NCBI GenBank assembly: GCA_017622845.1
Contig: JAGAQJ010000047.1
Location: forward strand, 62,001 to 126,000
Origin: Lachnospiraceae bacterium
Lineage (GTDB): Bacteria; Bacillota; Clostridia; Lachnospirales; Lachnospiraceae
Direction of reading: 5' to 3'
Length of the DNA: 64,000 bases
Part shown: positions 27,456 to 37,040 of the stretch, piece by piece
Position numbering within the stretch: the stretch's first letter is position 1
Layout: every line of letters begins with the position of its first letter
Position numbers and translations under genes: made by a program
The notes under the pieces: generated by a model
Seen by the model: the letters and a program-made list of their open reading frames with translations, nothing else
Told to the model about the DNA's origin: nothing
Database searches by the model: none

Positions 27456-29081
27456 CTATTGCTGATTCAGCTCTTCCAGAATCTCAGCTACCATATTCGC
27501 TGAATCTTCCTCATACTGTGCCATGCATTCGTCAATATCCATTCCGCGAACGACAACATTGGCGATGACCTCATTTCTCATATCCACCAATGTACCGTTA
27601 TAATTGCTGAGGGATTCTGCTGATGCAGACTTCGGTGCATCTATACAATTTGCCGCAAAGAAAATATTGCACTCCTTTGTCAAATCTGTTGCCGTCTCAT
27701 ATCCGTTTGTCATGGATACTATCATAGAAGATGGATCGATGGCATTCTTTTTCCACACATTGGCAGGGTCAGCAGGATTCAGCTTCAGGTGAAACTCGCC
27801 TTCATCATAATTATATTCCTTCAGCGTCTCGCCCTCGCCTGTCGTAAAGCTCTCTGCATGTGTAGACCAGTGCACATCTTCTGCTCCATATACCCAAAGC
27901 ATCTGCACCTTGTCGCCATCAAACATTGTTTCGAAGAATGCATCAAAAATTGCCTGCTCTCTGCTGTCATCTCCGTCTCCATCATCAATAATGCAGTAAA
28001 CCGGCGATTCCCTGTTAAGATATCCGTCCATCTCTGCGATAGGCTCCAGGCGCACCAGCTCAGAATCAATGCCATTCTTAGTCATATTGTCTACAAGATT
28101 GTCATTCCAATATCCTGCCCAATATGTAAAGGAACCAAAGGAACCTGCCTGGTCCTGTGACCACCACTTTTCGCGCACTCCTTTTGTCTGAATCGTTAAT
28201 GATTCCGGGTCAATAACCTTATCCGCATATGCCTGCTGTAACCGCTTCAAAGCCTCTTTTGTCTCTGTTGTATCGAAGCCGTCATACCATACCCCATTCT
28301 CGTCCTGCAGAAATGCCGGATATGCATTCTGCCAGAACTGCGGCAGATAATTTGTATAAGGCGCTTCGCTTCCTACGAATCCTGCAGCACATACGCCATA
28401 GGTATCATCCTTTCCATTGCCGTCAGGATCCTGTGTCGCAAACGCCTTTAGCATCTCATAATAAGAATCCCAGTCCTTAATATCCTCTGCTTTCATTCCA
28501 ACAGCATCCAGCCATTTCTTTTTTACATAAGTAATGCAGCCTCCGCCCAGTCCGGTCGCAATGCCATATTGTCTGCCGTCAATTCTCACGTTCTGATTAA
28601 CCTCCGGCAATATCATTCTGCTTTGAAAATCTGCATTGTCGTAAGCTTCTGTCATATCCCACAGCATTCCGGTCTTTGCATATTCTGCATAAAGCCCTGC
28701 ATTCAGTAATATCACATCAGGATAATCGCCGCTGGCAAACAAGCGTCCTACACCGTCCGTATAGCTTGAATGGTCAAGCTGATTAATTATCAAATCAATG
28801 CCTACCTCTTTTTCCCACTGTTCAATAAAATCTGCCTGACCTGCGTCCAAAGAGGCATTAAAGGTTCCATCTACGACAACTGTAATGGAATCCAGTTTGT
28901 ACGCTTCCCCGGAAGCCTGCTCTGATGATGCGTCCTCTGCCGGCGCTGTTGTCTGCTCCTGTACCTCAGAAGTCATCTGTGATGTCTCCTGTGTGTTTGA
29001 TGTCTCCTGTGTCTGACCGCATCCTGACATGGAAGCAAGCATAGACATTGACAACAATACGGATACTGCTTTTCTTCTCAT
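27456..29081 (-). CDS. Extracellular sugar-binding lipoprotein (ABC transporter family 1)
   Basis: 541 residues. A lipoprotein signal peptide with Cys21 in LASMSGC, a Thr/Gln/Glu-rich linker (22-60), then a two-lobe binding fold with a typical DPDGNGKDDTYG segment. Length and style match the large oligosaccharide-binding lipoproteins (LplA/YtcQ-like) of gut Firmicutes. No permease or ATPase genes are adjacent. It is divergent from the AraC regulator and faces the GH43/GH120 genes across a 228-base promoter region, so xylo-oligosaccharides are a reasonable guess for the ligand. Confidence 0.85.
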   Translation of the reverse strand: MRRKAVSVLLSMSMLASMSGCGQTQETSNTQETSQMTSEVQEQTTAPAEDASSEQASGEAYKLDSITVVVDGTFNASLDAGQADFIEQWEKEVGIDLIINQLDHSSYTDGVGRLFASGDYPDVILLNAGLYAEYAKTGMLWDMTEAYDNADFQSRMILPEVNQNVRIDGRQYGIATGLGGGCITYVKKKWLDAVGMKAEDIKDWDSYYEMLKAFATQDPDGNGKDDTYGVCAAGFVGSEAPYTNYLPQFWQNAYPAFLQDENGVWYDGFDTTETKEALKRLQQAYADKVIDPESLTIQTKGVREKWWSQDQAGSFGSFTYWAGYWNDNLVDNMTKNGIDSELVRLEPIAEMDGYLNRESPVYCIIDDGDGDDSREQAIFDAFFETMFDGDKVQMLWVYGAEDVHWSTHAESFTTGEGETLKEYNYDEGEFHLKLNPADPANVWKKNAIDPSSMIVSMTNGYETATDLTKECNIFFAANCIDAPKSASAESLSNYNGTLVDMRNEVIANVVVRGMDIDECMAQYEEDSANMVAEILEELNQQ

Positions 29082-29309
29082 AATTTGTAACCCTCCTAAT
29101 GTGTTTTATTCATAATGACGGCATATGATTAATGATTGTGCTTTTCTTTGTGCGTTCTGCTCATATGCTATGTGACTTATTTTATAAGACATTTTTAACG
29201 TCTGCGTGACAGAAATTGTCTTTTTTGCCGTCAGTAATTGCTATTTACTTGAAATGCCCTGACAATATATGTTACTTTTTAATTAGTTATTGCAAAGGAG
29301 AAGTTCTCA

Positions 29310-30113
29310 ATGAAAAAGCCCTTTTATGAAAGCCGCACATTACAATATACCTGTCATATATGGCGCCACCCCAATTATCCGAAGCATCTGCATAAGCATA
29401 TGGAGCTTGCATATGTTGCTGACGGCAGGCTGAATGTGACAATCAATCAGGAAAACCGGGTACTTGCCAGCGGAGATTGTGCCTTGATTTATCCCAATCA
29501 GATTCATGCCTATGCTTCGACAGGCGATATTGAATTTATGCTGATTATTGCTGACATGGATTTTATGGATGACTTTTTTGACGAATTCAACTACTATGAA
29601 ATGGAAACGCCTTTCTTTAAAAAAGAGCAGTTAACCCCTTACGGGCAGCAGGCATTAAACCTGCTGTTGAAAAGCGCCGGAGAAACTGATGTTCCCTTTA
29701 CAACAGGGAAGGGTCTGCTGATGGTACTGCTGTCCGACATTTTTTACAGCATTCCGATTCACCGCCGGAAACAGCATACAGAGCTGAATCTGACGGAGAA
29801 AATTTTACTTTACATCAATGAAAATATCCGTTTTCAATTGTCTGCGAAAGCATTGGCAAAGGAATTTGGCATCAGTGCCTATTACTTATCACATTTATTT
29901 TCAAGAGAACTGAAAATGTCCTTTCCGAGCTATGTCGCGCACCAACGGCTCAATCTCGCCTGCGATTTGCTCTGCAGCACAAACCGCAGCATTACAGATA
30001 TTGCCTATGATGTGGGCTTTACCAGTATGCGCACCTTCCTGCGCTACTTTAAAAACCAATATGGCTGTACGCCGACCGAATGGAGGAACCGCTATGAAAA
30101 ATCAAGTGTTTAA
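29310..30113 (+). CDS. AraC-family transcription regulator with cupin sensor
   Basis: 267 residues. N-terminal cupin-like arm (PKHLHKHMELAYVADGRL, about 25-100) that would bind a sugar, and a C-terminal double helix-turn-helix (about 165-262) with DIAYDVGFTSMRTFLRYFKNQYG. The ATG at 29310 follows AAAGGAGAAG. Its 3' end overlaps the GH43 start by 20 bases, so it is in the operon it probably controls, and it could also act on the divergent solute-binding gene. Confidence 0.9.
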   Translation: MKKPFYESRTLQYTCHIWRHPNYPKHLHKHMELAYVADGRLNVTINQENRVLASGDCALIYPNQIHAYASTGDIEFMLIIADMDFMDDFFDEFNYYEMETPFFKKEQLTPYGQQALNLLLKSAGETDVPFTTGKGLLMVLLSDIFYSIPIHRRKQHTELNLTEKILLYINENIRFQLSAKALAKEFGISAYYLSHLFSRELKMSFPSYVAHQRLNLACDLLCSTNRSITDIAYDVGFTSMRTFLRYFKNQYGCTPTEWRNRYEKSSV

Positions 30114-31521
30114 TCCCTATCTGCCAAGCTGGGAATATATTCCTGACGGCGAGCCGCGTGTTTTCCATGACCGTCTGTATATTTATGGAAGTCATGACTG
30201 CTTTGGCGGAACAAAATATTGTGAAAATGATTATGTATGCTGGTCCGCACCGATAACTGACTTGTCCGACTGGCGCTATGAAGGCATCATTTACCGCAGA
30301 ACTGACCATCCCAAGGATTCTGTACACAAGCGTACCTGCCTGTATGCCCCGGACGTGATACAAGCTCCGGACGGAAAATATTATCTGTATTATTCTATGT
30401 CAGATTCCTCAATCATTTCCGTTGCCGTGTGTGACACTCCTGCAGGAAGCTATCGGTATCTTGGCGATATCCATGACAAAGACGGCCGCATTATCGGAAA
30501 CCTCCCTGGTGATTTCTATCAGTTTGACCCGAGTATTTTTATTGATGACGATAAGCGCATATATTTGTATTCCGGCTTTGCACCAAAGAAAAACATTGAC
30601 GAAAACGGTCTTCTTTATCCAGGCTGTCATGTAACTGAGCTGGAGTCTGATATGCTGACTGCTAAGGGCAGACCTGCGTTAATCATCTCAAAGGAATGGA
30701 GGCAGGAGGAACAGGCTGCTTATTTTGAAGCGCCTTCCATGCGGAAGATTCATTCACTGTATTATTTAGTCTACTCTGCCAAAGCAACCGGTCTTTTTTA
30801 TTATTTCAGCCGATATCCTGACCGTGATTTCCGATTTGGCGGCAGAATCCATTCAACGTCCGATATCGGGCTAAATAGCTTCACTGTCAATGCCCCCGCC
30901 TACCCTGTCGGAAATATCCATGGCGGTTTAGCCTGTGTCAATGACACATACTATATTTTCAGCCACCGCCATACCAACAATTCCTCTTATCAGCGTCAGG
31001 GCGTTGCCGAACCTGTTTATATTGACGGACAAGGGCATATTGCTCAGGCTGAGGCAACAAGCTGCGGCTTAAACGGAGGTCCTCTGCGCGGTGCCGGCAC
31101 TTATCCGGCCTATATCGCCTGTCAGCTTTACCGAAGTACGCCTTCTGACTCTGACACCGCCCCTGCTTCCTGTATCACGCAGGACACAGAGGACATTGCA
31201 GCCCCGCCGTTCTGTGATAATCCGCCGGTGCAATATATACACGGCATTGATCATCATACTATCATAGGCTATAAATACTTTTTTATGGAAGCGGCTGTTT
31301 CCGAAATCAGCCTTTGCATACGGGGAACTGCACACGGCACACTCCGCATCTGCATCAACGATGCAGACTGCTGTGTCAGCGCCGTATCTATTGATTTGCA
31401 TTGCAAATCATGGATTTCACTCACTGCCAAAACTGACATTACTGTCGGAAAATGTGCCTTATTTTTTGTTTATGAAGGAGCCGGAAGCTTTGACTTACAG
31501 CAATTCACTCTGATTCCGTAA
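30094..31521 (+). CDS. Glycoside hydrolase family 43 (xylosidase/arabinofuranosidase type)
   Basis: 475 residues from the ATG at 30094, which has GGAGG 7 bases upstream and lies within the AraC gene; longer forms would be antisense-like readings of araC. Five-bladed propeller features: N-terminal Asp18 in PDGEPR as likely general base, Asp145 in FDPSIFIDDD as pKa modulator, and Glu212 in FEAPSM as general acid. A C-terminal beta-sandwich region follows from about 390. No signal peptide, so it acts in the cytosol on imported oligosaccharides. Exact sugar specificity is not readable. Confidence 0.88.
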   Translation: MKNQVFNPYLPSWEYIPDGEPRVFHDRLYIYGSHDCFGGTKYCENDYVCWSAPITDLSDWRYEGIIYRRTDHPKDSVHKRTCLYAPDVIQAPDGKYYLYYSMSDSSIISVAVCDTPAGSYRYLGDIHDKDGRIIGNLPGDFYQFDPSIFIDDDKRIYLYSGFAPKKNIDENGLLYPGCHVTELESDMLTAKGRPALIISKEWRQEEQAAYFEAPSMRKIHSLYYLVYSAKATGLFYYFSRYPDRDFRFGGRIHSTSDIGLNSFTVNAPAYPVGNIHGGLACVNDTYYIFSHRHTNNSSYQRQGVAEPVYIDGQGHIAQAEATSCGLNGGPLRGAGTYPAYIACQLYRSTPSDSDTAPASCITQDTEDIAAPPFCDNPPVQYIHGIDHHTIIGYKYFFMEAAVSEISLCIRGTAHGTLRICINDADCCVSAVSIDLHCKSWISLTAKTDITVGKCALFFVYEGAGSFDLQQFTLIP

Positions 31522-31602
31522 TACAGTAATCATTAGAGCACGCTCAGAACAGATAGATTGTTCATATATCATTCAAATATTCCTATAGGAGGTTTATCCA
31601 TC

Positions 31603-33552
31603 ATGTCAAATATTTATCATGTATCAAAATCAGGAGCAGACAACAACTGCGGAAGTCAGACAGCTCCTTTTCTCACCATTCAAAAGGCAGCAGACATTGC
31701 CGCTGCCGGAGATACTGTTATTGTCCACGAAGGCACCTACCGGGAATGGGTCAGGCCGCGTTTCGGGGGTACCAGTGATGCAAACCGTATCACTTATCAG
31801 GCAGCAGAAAATGAGCATGTTGTAATCAAAGGCTCTGAACAGATTACGGGCTGGATTCCTTACCAGGGCACTGTTTGGAAAGCAGATGTTCCTAATACAT
31901 TGTTCGGCAGTTTTAATCCGTTTTCCGAACAGATCATGGGCGATTGGGTTGTGGAGCCTTATGATGTGCCTGCGCACTTAGGCGATGTGTATCTGAATGG
32001 AAAATCCTTCTATGAAGCTTTTTCTCTTGATGATGTACAGAATCCTCAAGTGCGTACTGTATCACCCTATCCGACATGGGGCAGACAGGAAGAAACTATC
32101 CTGAATCCGCAGCAGACAATTTATCAGTGGTTTGCTGCCGTTTCCAGCGATACGACAACGATTTATGCCAATTTTCACGGAGCCAATCCCAATGATGAGC
32201 TTGTCGAAATCAATGTGCGCCGCTCCTGCTTTTATCCTGATGCGACAGGTCTCAATTATATCACAGTAAGCGGATTTGAAATGGCACAGGCAGCAAGTCC
32301 ATGGGCGCCGCCTACCGCTAATCAGCCCGGTATGCTTGGTCCAAACTGGTCAAAAGGCTGGATAATCGAGAATAATACCTTACACGATGCAAAGTGCGTC
32401 GCGGTCAGCCTTGGAAAAGAAGCTTCAACAGGAGACAATTTCTATACAAAGTGGAACAAAAAAGCAGGCTACCATTACCAGACAGAATCCGTATTCAAAG
32501 CCTTGAACATTGGATGGAGCAAAGAACTTATCGGCTCTCATATTGTCCGCAATAATACTATTTACGACTGCGGCCAGGCCGGCATCGTCGGTCACATGGG
32601 CTGTGCCTTCAGCAAAATTTATCACAATGAAATTTACAATATTGCAGTGAAGCATGAATTTTACGGACACGAAATTGCAGGCATTAAGCTGCATGCAGCA
32701 ATTGATACACAGATTTGTGAAAATTATATCCATCACTGCACGCTTGGCACATGGCTTGACTGGCAGGCACAAGGCACACGTGTCAGCCGCAGCATTTACA
32801 GCAGCAATAACCGGGATTTTATGATTGAAGTGACTCATGGCCCATGCCTTGTAGATAATAATATTTTTACTGCTCCCTATACTTTTGATAATGCTGCGCA
32901 AGGTACTGCCTTCGTACATAATCTTATATGCGGCCATCACCACCATTATCCGGTTTTAGACCGCGCCACGCCGTATCACCTGCCGCACACGACAAAGCTT
33001 TCGGGCAATACTCCTGTCTATGGAAATGATGACCGCTGGTATCAGAATATCTTTATCGGCGGCTCCAATGAAAATTGGTGCTATGGTACAGCCGGCTATG
33101 ACGAAGCGCCAGTCTCGCTGGAGGAATATATCGCACGCGTCATGGAGATTGGTCATGGCGATGTCCAGCTTTTTGCAAAGGTGCCGCAGCCCGCTTATAT
33201 CAATGGAAATGTTTACCTGAATGGTGCTGAATCATTTGACAGAGAAGAGAATCGGCTTATTTGCAGCGATAACCCTCACGCAGAACTTGCAGCACAGACT
33301 GACGGCGTTTATCTCGATATCTGCCTGCCGGAAGGATTTTCCGGGCTTCCGACCACATTGATCACCACTGCTCTTTTAGGAATGACGCGCCTATCGGAAC
33401 AAGCATACGAAAATCCGGACGGTTCTGCACTTACGATTGATACCGACCTCGTTTCCAAGCCCAGAAGCGGACACCCCGCAGCAGGACCATTAGAGGAGCT
33501 TCAACCCGGTATGAACCATATTTTGATTTGGAAAAATAAAATAACTCTCTAA
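31603..33552 (+). CDS. Glycoside hydrolase family 120 beta-xylosidase
   Basis: 649 residues from the ATG at 31603 (AGGAGG upstream). A right-handed beta-helix enzyme, close throughout to the Thermoanaerobacterium GH120 beta-xylosidase as I remember it (INVRRSCFYP, APPTANQPG, GPNWSKGWIIENN, EFYGHEIAGIKLHAAID). The catalytic pair of that enzyme, an Asp and a Glu 23 residues apart, is matched by Asp386 in TWLDWQAQ and Glu409 in MIEVTHGP. No signal peptide: intracellular cleavage of xylobiose and longer oligomers. It follows GH43 by 81 bases in the same unit. Confidence 0.92.
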   Translation: MSNIYHVSKSGADNNCGSQTAPFLTIQKAADIAAAGDTVIVHEGTYREWVRPRFGGTSDANRITYQAAENEHVVIKGSEQITGWIPYQGTVWKADVPNTLFGSFNPFSEQIMGDWVVEPYDVPAHLGDVYLNGKSFYEAFSLDDVQNPQVRTVSPYPTWGRQEETILNPQQTIYQWFAAVSSDTTTIYANFHGANPNDELVEINVRRSCFYPDATGLNYITVSGFEMAQAASPWAPPTANQPGMLGPNWSKGWIIENNTLHDAKCVAVSLGKEASTGDNFYTKWNKKAGYHYQTESVFKALNIGWSKELIGSHIVRNNTIYDCGQAGIVGHMGCAFSKIYHNEIYNIAVKHEFYGHEIAGIKLHAAIDTQICENYIHHCTLGTWLDWQAQGTRVSRSIYSSNNRDFMIEVTHGPCLVDNNIFTAPYTFDNAAQGTAFVHNLICGHHHHYPVLDRATPYHLPHTTKLSGNTPVYGNDDRWYQNIFIGGSNENWCYGTAGYDEAPVSLEEYIARVMEIGHGDVQLFAKVPQPAYINGNVYLNGAESFDREENRLICSDNPHAELAAQTDGVYLDICLPEGFSGLPTTLITTALLGMTRLSEQAYENPDGSALTIDTDLVSKPRSGHPAAGPLEELQPGMNHILIWKNKITL

Positions 33553-33555
33553 CAT

Positions 33556-33589
33556 TAAACCGGAGGCGTTTCTTTCCGCCTCCGGTTTA
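33556..33589. terminator. Strong hairpin at the end of the GH operon
   Basis: 13-bp perfect inverted repeat TAAACCGGAGGCG / CGCCTCCGGTTTA with an 8-base loop, just after the GH120 stop and facing the end of the MBL gene. T-tracts are short on both sides. Confidence 0.7.
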
Positions 33590-33647
33590 TGATACACAGA
33601 CTCATGCAGCAGAATCTGCTTTTAAACTGTTTCCTGCATTGATACTG

Positions 33648-34916
33648 TTACCGGGGCGGATTGCATTTGCTACAAGGCTCATAACCCATGCGTTTTGCCT
33701 CGTCCAGCGTGATTAAAATATCACTTTTCTTCAAATATTGGCAGCCCTCACGATGATACTTTTCCCCTGTCTTGGTAATATGTACTTCTACCGCTGTCTG
33801 CTGAGCCGCTTTCCCACTGTCTGACTGTATCTGCTGTTGTCCTGACTGGTCATTTTCTGACTGCTTCTGCTGCTCCGCTGCATCATTTTCTGACTGCTTC
33901 TGCTGCTCCGCTGCATCATTTTCTGACTGCTTCTGCTGCTCTTCCGGCTGCTCCTCTTTCCGCACCTGCTGCGCACTGTTCTGCGTCGGTTCTCCTGCTT
34001 TCCAGGTCTGCGAAGGAGCACAATTCCAAGTAATAGCTGTGCCGTCGGATTCAGCGACAATACTTCCCTGTTCATCTGTTCGGAACACCTGAATCCCCAT
34101 ACTTCGAAATGTATTCAAGGTCTGCGCATGCGGATGTCCGTAAGAATTCCCCTCCGCACAGCTAATAACTGCATAGGACGGTGATACCTTCTCCATAAAA
34201 CTTTCTGACGAAGAAGACTTAGACCCATGATGCCCTGCCTGATAAACGTCCGCGGAAATATCAATTCCTGTCTGCATCATATCACACTCGGCATTTTCCT
34301 CTGCATCACCCGTAAACAAAAAACGGTTCTTTCCATTCTGCAGAAGAAGTGCAACAGAAGCATTATTGGGATCGCTGTATGATGCACACGGACCGAGAAT
34401 TGTAAATGAAGCGTTTCCCAAGTCATAAACACTTCCGACAGCAGGCGTTGTATAGGAAATATTCTTATTATCCAACGCCTGTATTAATTTTAAATATGTC
34501 TTATTGTCCTTCTCATAATTTGATACAAAGACTTTATCAATATCAAATTTTGTTATCATAACAGGTGCACCGCCGATATGATCTGAATCAGGGTGCGTTA
34601 AAACCAGATAATCCAGCCGGGTAATGCCCTGCTTCATCAGATAATTTTGAAGCATGGTTCCTTTGGAATCGTCTCCGGCATCAATTAGCATAGAAGCTTC
34701 GCCGCATTTAATTAATGTGGCATCCCCTTGCCCAACGTCAATGAAATGGACCTCCATTAGTCCGTCAGAAGACTGTGTTTCTGTTGTTTCTTCCACATCC
34801 GTCAGAGTCACTTCCCGTGATGTTAAACGATTATCCTCTGTCTCCCCACAGCCTGTCACCGCAAGACATATCATGCAATAAAGCACACCTATGAAAAGCC
34901 TTCTTATTTTTCTCAT
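33648..34916 (-). CDS. ComEC-type MBL-fold lipoprotein with repeat linker and C-terminal Cys motif domain
   Basis: 422 residues. Lipoprotein signal with Cys23 (CLAVTGC), an MBL domain (about 50-290) with HPDSDH, TGDAEE and AGHHGS metal motifs and the HFIDVGQGDATLI opening of ComEC/Rec2 C-terminal domains, a Gln/Glu linker with three 11-residue repeats (EQQKQSENDAA), and a C-terminal module (YHREGCQYLKKS ... PCSKCNPP) that could bind zinc. It probably acts as a surface-attached hydrolase or nuclease. It lies just after the tsf terminator and I see no clear promoter of its own. Confidence 0.82.
   Translation of the reverse strand: MRKIRRLFIGVLYCMICLAVTGCGETEDNRLTSREVTLTDVEETTETQSSDGLMEVHFIDVGQGDATLIKCGEASMLIDAGDDSKGTMLQNYLMKQGITRLDYLVLTHPDSDHIGGAPVMITKFDIDKVFVSNYEKDNKTYLKLIQALDNKNISYTTPAVGSVYDLGNASFTILGPCASYSDPNNASVALLLQNGKNRFLFTGDAEENAECDMMQTGIDISADVYQAGHHGSKSSSSESFMEKVSPSYAVISCAEGNSYGHPHAQTLNTFRSMGIQVFRTDEQGSIVAESDGTAITWNCAPSQTWKAGEPTQNSAQQVRKEEQPEEQQKQSENDAAEQQKQSENDAAEQQKQSENDQSGQQQIQSDSGKAAQQTAVEVHITKTGEKYHREGCQYLKKSDILITLDEAKRMGYEPCSKCNPPR
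33850..33941 (-). repeat. 33-bp tandem repeat inside the MBL gene
   Basis: Two full 33-bp copies (33850-33882, 33883-33915) plus 26 bases of a third (33916-33941), identical at the DNA level and in frame, encoding 11-residue units in the linker. Likely to vary in copy number. Confidence 0.9.
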
Positions 34917-34960
34917 AACAATCGCCTCTTATCCTACGTTTTCTTATGGTCTTCCAAGAC

Positions 34961-35003
34961 AAAAACCCCTGCAAACAACATCTGCATGTCATTTACAAGG
35001 GTT
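34961..35003 (-). terminator. Terminator of rpsB-tsf
   Basis: On the minus strand AACCCTTGTAAA / TTTGCAGGGGTT pairs over 12 bases (two G-U pairs) and is followed by TTTTTG, about 45 bases after the tsf stop. Confidence 0.85.
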
Positions 35004-35049
35004 ACTGCCAACTTATCAATTATCAAAAAATCTGTTACAAAAATCCGGC

Positions 35050-35985
35050 TTACATTCCAGCCTGAGCCGCAACCTCTGCTGCGAAGTCATCAACCTTCTT
35101 TTCAAGACCTTCGCCTGTCTCAAAACGAACAAACTTCTTAACCTTGATATCTGTACCATTAGCCTTAGCTACTGTGTCAATATACTGCTGAACAGTCTGC
35201 TTTCCATCCTCAGCCTTTACATATACCTGCTCAAGTAAGCATACTTCCTTAAGCTCTTTGTTGAGACGTCCATTTACAGCGCCCTCAATAACCTTCTCCG
35301 GCTTTCCTGCCATCTTAGGATCGTTCTTAATCTGCTCTGCAATAATTTCCTTCTCATGAGCCTTGTACTCCTCAGAAACCTCGTCTGAAGATACATACTT
35401 CGGATACAAAGCTGCAACCTGCATAGCAAGATTTGTAAGAGCTTCCTTAACTGCATCATTAACCACGGCTGTCTCAGCTTCTACAATAACGCCAATCTTT
35501 CCGCCGCCATGTGTATACGTTACAACACAACCATTCTCGGCTGTAACCTTCTCAAAACGTCTGATGCTTAACTTCTCGCCGATTACTGCAATCTTATCTA
35601 CAAGCGCCTCACTTACTGTCTTAGAAGCATCTTCATTCCATGACTCTGCAAGGAATGCATCAATATCTGCAGCTGATGTAGAAAGCGCCTGCTTTGCTAC
35701 TGCTGTTACAAAGTTCTGGAACTGCTCGTTCTTTGCAACAAAGTCTGTCTCAGAGTTAACCTCTACAACTGCTGCTACCTTATCTCCATCTGTAAGCACT
35801 TTGCAAAGACCTTCTGCTGCAATGCGGCTTGCCTTCTTCTCTGCCTTAGCCTGTCCGTTCTTTCTTAAGTACTCAACAGCCTCATCCATATTTCCGTTTG
35901 TTTCATTCAGTGCCTTCTTACAGTCCATCATTCCGGCACCGGTCATTTCTCTCAACTCTTTTACCATTGCTGCTGTAATAGCCAT
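35050..35985 (-). CDS. tsf: Elongation factor Ts
   Basis: 311 residues. Guanine-nucleotide exchange factor for EF-Tu. N-terminal TDF motif region ITAAMVKELREMTGAGMMDCKKAL, then EVNSETDFVAKNEQF. It follows rpsB by 47 bases as in most bacteria and is closed by a terminator. Confidence 0.98.
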   Translation of the reverse strand: MAITAAMVKELREMTGAGMMDCKKALNETNGNMDEAVEYLRKNGQAKAEKKASRIAAEGLCKVLTDGDKVAAVVEVNSETDFVAKNEQFQNFVTAVAKQALSTSAADIDAFLAESWNEDASKTVSEALVDKIAVIGEKLSIRRFEKVTAENGCVVTYTHGGGKIGVIVEAETAVVNDAVKEALTNLAMQVAALYPKYVSSDEVSEEYKAHEKEIIAEQIKNDPKMAGKPEKVIEGAVNGRLNKELKEVCLLEQVYVKAEDGKQTVQQYIDTVAKANGTDIKVKKFVRFETGEGLEKKVDDFAAEVAAQAGM

Positions 35986-36032
35986 TTTAAAGTCCTCCTG
36001 ATTCCTATATGAAATTTATGTCAAATTCGCGA

Positions 36033-36770
36033 TTACTCAGCGTCTGCAGCTTCCTCAGCAGAATCTTCTGCTGCGTCTGCCATAACCTCACCCTGATTAG
36101 CCTCAATGACTGCATCTGCCATAGCAGATACAATTAACTTAACAGCTCTGATTGCATCGTCATTACCCGGAATTACATAATCAAGTTCTTCAGGATCACA
36201 GTTTGTATCAGCAATGCCGATAAGAGGAATACCAAGTGTATGAGCCTCCTGTACGCAGATTCTCTCCTTCTTAGGGTCTACTACGAAAATTGCGTCAGGA
36301 ATCCTTGTCATGTTCTTGATACCGCCAAGGTTCTTCTCAAGCTTCTCCCATTCCTTCTTAATCTGGATAACTTCCTTCTTAGGAAGAACATCAAATGTTC
36401 CGTCTTCTGCCATTGTCTCGATAGCCTTTAATCTTGCGATTCTGCTTCTGATTGTCTTGAAGTTTGTAAGCATACCGCCTAACCATCTCTCGTTGACATA
36501 GAACATGCCGCAGCGCTCTGCCTCTGTACGAACAGCATCCTGAGCCTGCTTCTTTGTACCTACGAAAAGGATTGTGCCGCCCTGTGCCGCGATATCTGCC
36601 ACAGCCTTGTAAGCCTCGTCAACCTTACCTACAGATTTCTGTAAGTCGATAATGTAGATACCATTTCTCTCTGTGAAGATATAAGGAGCCATCTTAGGGT
36701 TCCATCTTCTTGTCTGATGTCCGAAATGAACACCTGCCTCTAATAACTGCTTCATTGAAATAACGCTCAT
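36033..36770 (-). CDS. rpsB: 30S ribosomal protein S2
   Basis: 245 residues. Typical opening [26 protein letters not shown] and [12 protein letters not shown]; acidic, Ala/Glu-rich C-terminal tail. Strong GGAGG before the ATG at 36770. It starts a two-gene unit with tsf, directly downstream of the motility genes as in Bacillus subtilis, but with its own promoter and a roughly 190-base leader. Confidence 0.98.
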   Translation of the reverse strand: MSVISMKQLLEAGVHFGHQTRRWNPKMAPYIFTERNGIYIIDLQKSVGKVDEAYKAVADIAAQGGTILFVGTKKQAQDAVRTEAERCGMFYVNERWLGGMLTNFKTIRSRIARLKAIETMAEDGTFDVLPKKEVIQIKKEWEKLEKNLGGIKNMTRIPDAIFVVDPKKERICVQEAHTLGIPLIGIADTNCDPEELDYVIPGNDDAIRAVKLIVSAMADAVIEANQGEVMADAAEDSAEEAADAE

Positions 36771-36960
36771 ATCTTACCTCCATTTTCTGCGGTGCCACCG
36801 CGCTTCCGTCTGCGTCATCTCTACGGGCTACCTTAAGCGTTAAACGGCATGGACCGTAAATCAGCAAACGTGAATACTGTAATAATAAACTTATAAGAAG
36901 TTATTCTTGCTTCTTATAATATCCTTTGCCGGGCTGCAATACCCGAATACAGCCGCAACA
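36771..36960 (-). promoter_or_regulatory. Structured rpsB leader with T-box-like motif
   Basis: Transcribed leader of about 190 bases. Visible hairpins on the minus strand: GGCTG/CAGCC (about 36931-36953); a 10-bp perfect stem TTATAAGAAG/CTTCTTATAA (36891-36900 with 36910-36919); ACGG/CCGT; and GCGGTGGCACCGC ending 9 bases before the GGAGG. The last contains GGTGGCACCGC, which equals the core of the T-box sequence. A ribosomal-protein autoregulatory leader is the more usual expectation for rpsB. Class unproven. Confidence 0.5.
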
Positions 36961-36965
36961 TGAAC

Positions 36966-36994
36966 AGTGTAACATAAAAAGAGTTCCTGTGCAA
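36966..36994 (-). promoter_or_regulatory. Sigma-A promoter of rpsB-tsf
   Basis: TTGCAC (36989-36994), a 17-base spacer and TACACT (36966-36971) on the minus strand, placing the start near 36959. Confidence 0.65.
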
Positions 36995-37040
36995 GAGTTC
37001 TTTTTCATTTATTGGAATTACATCTAACAATTCCATTGAC

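Noticed and set aside
29932..30093. Longer N-terminus for the GH43 gene
   Set aside because: The extension is the AraC gene read in another frame; the ATG at 30094 has GGAGG and begins the family's conserved sequence.
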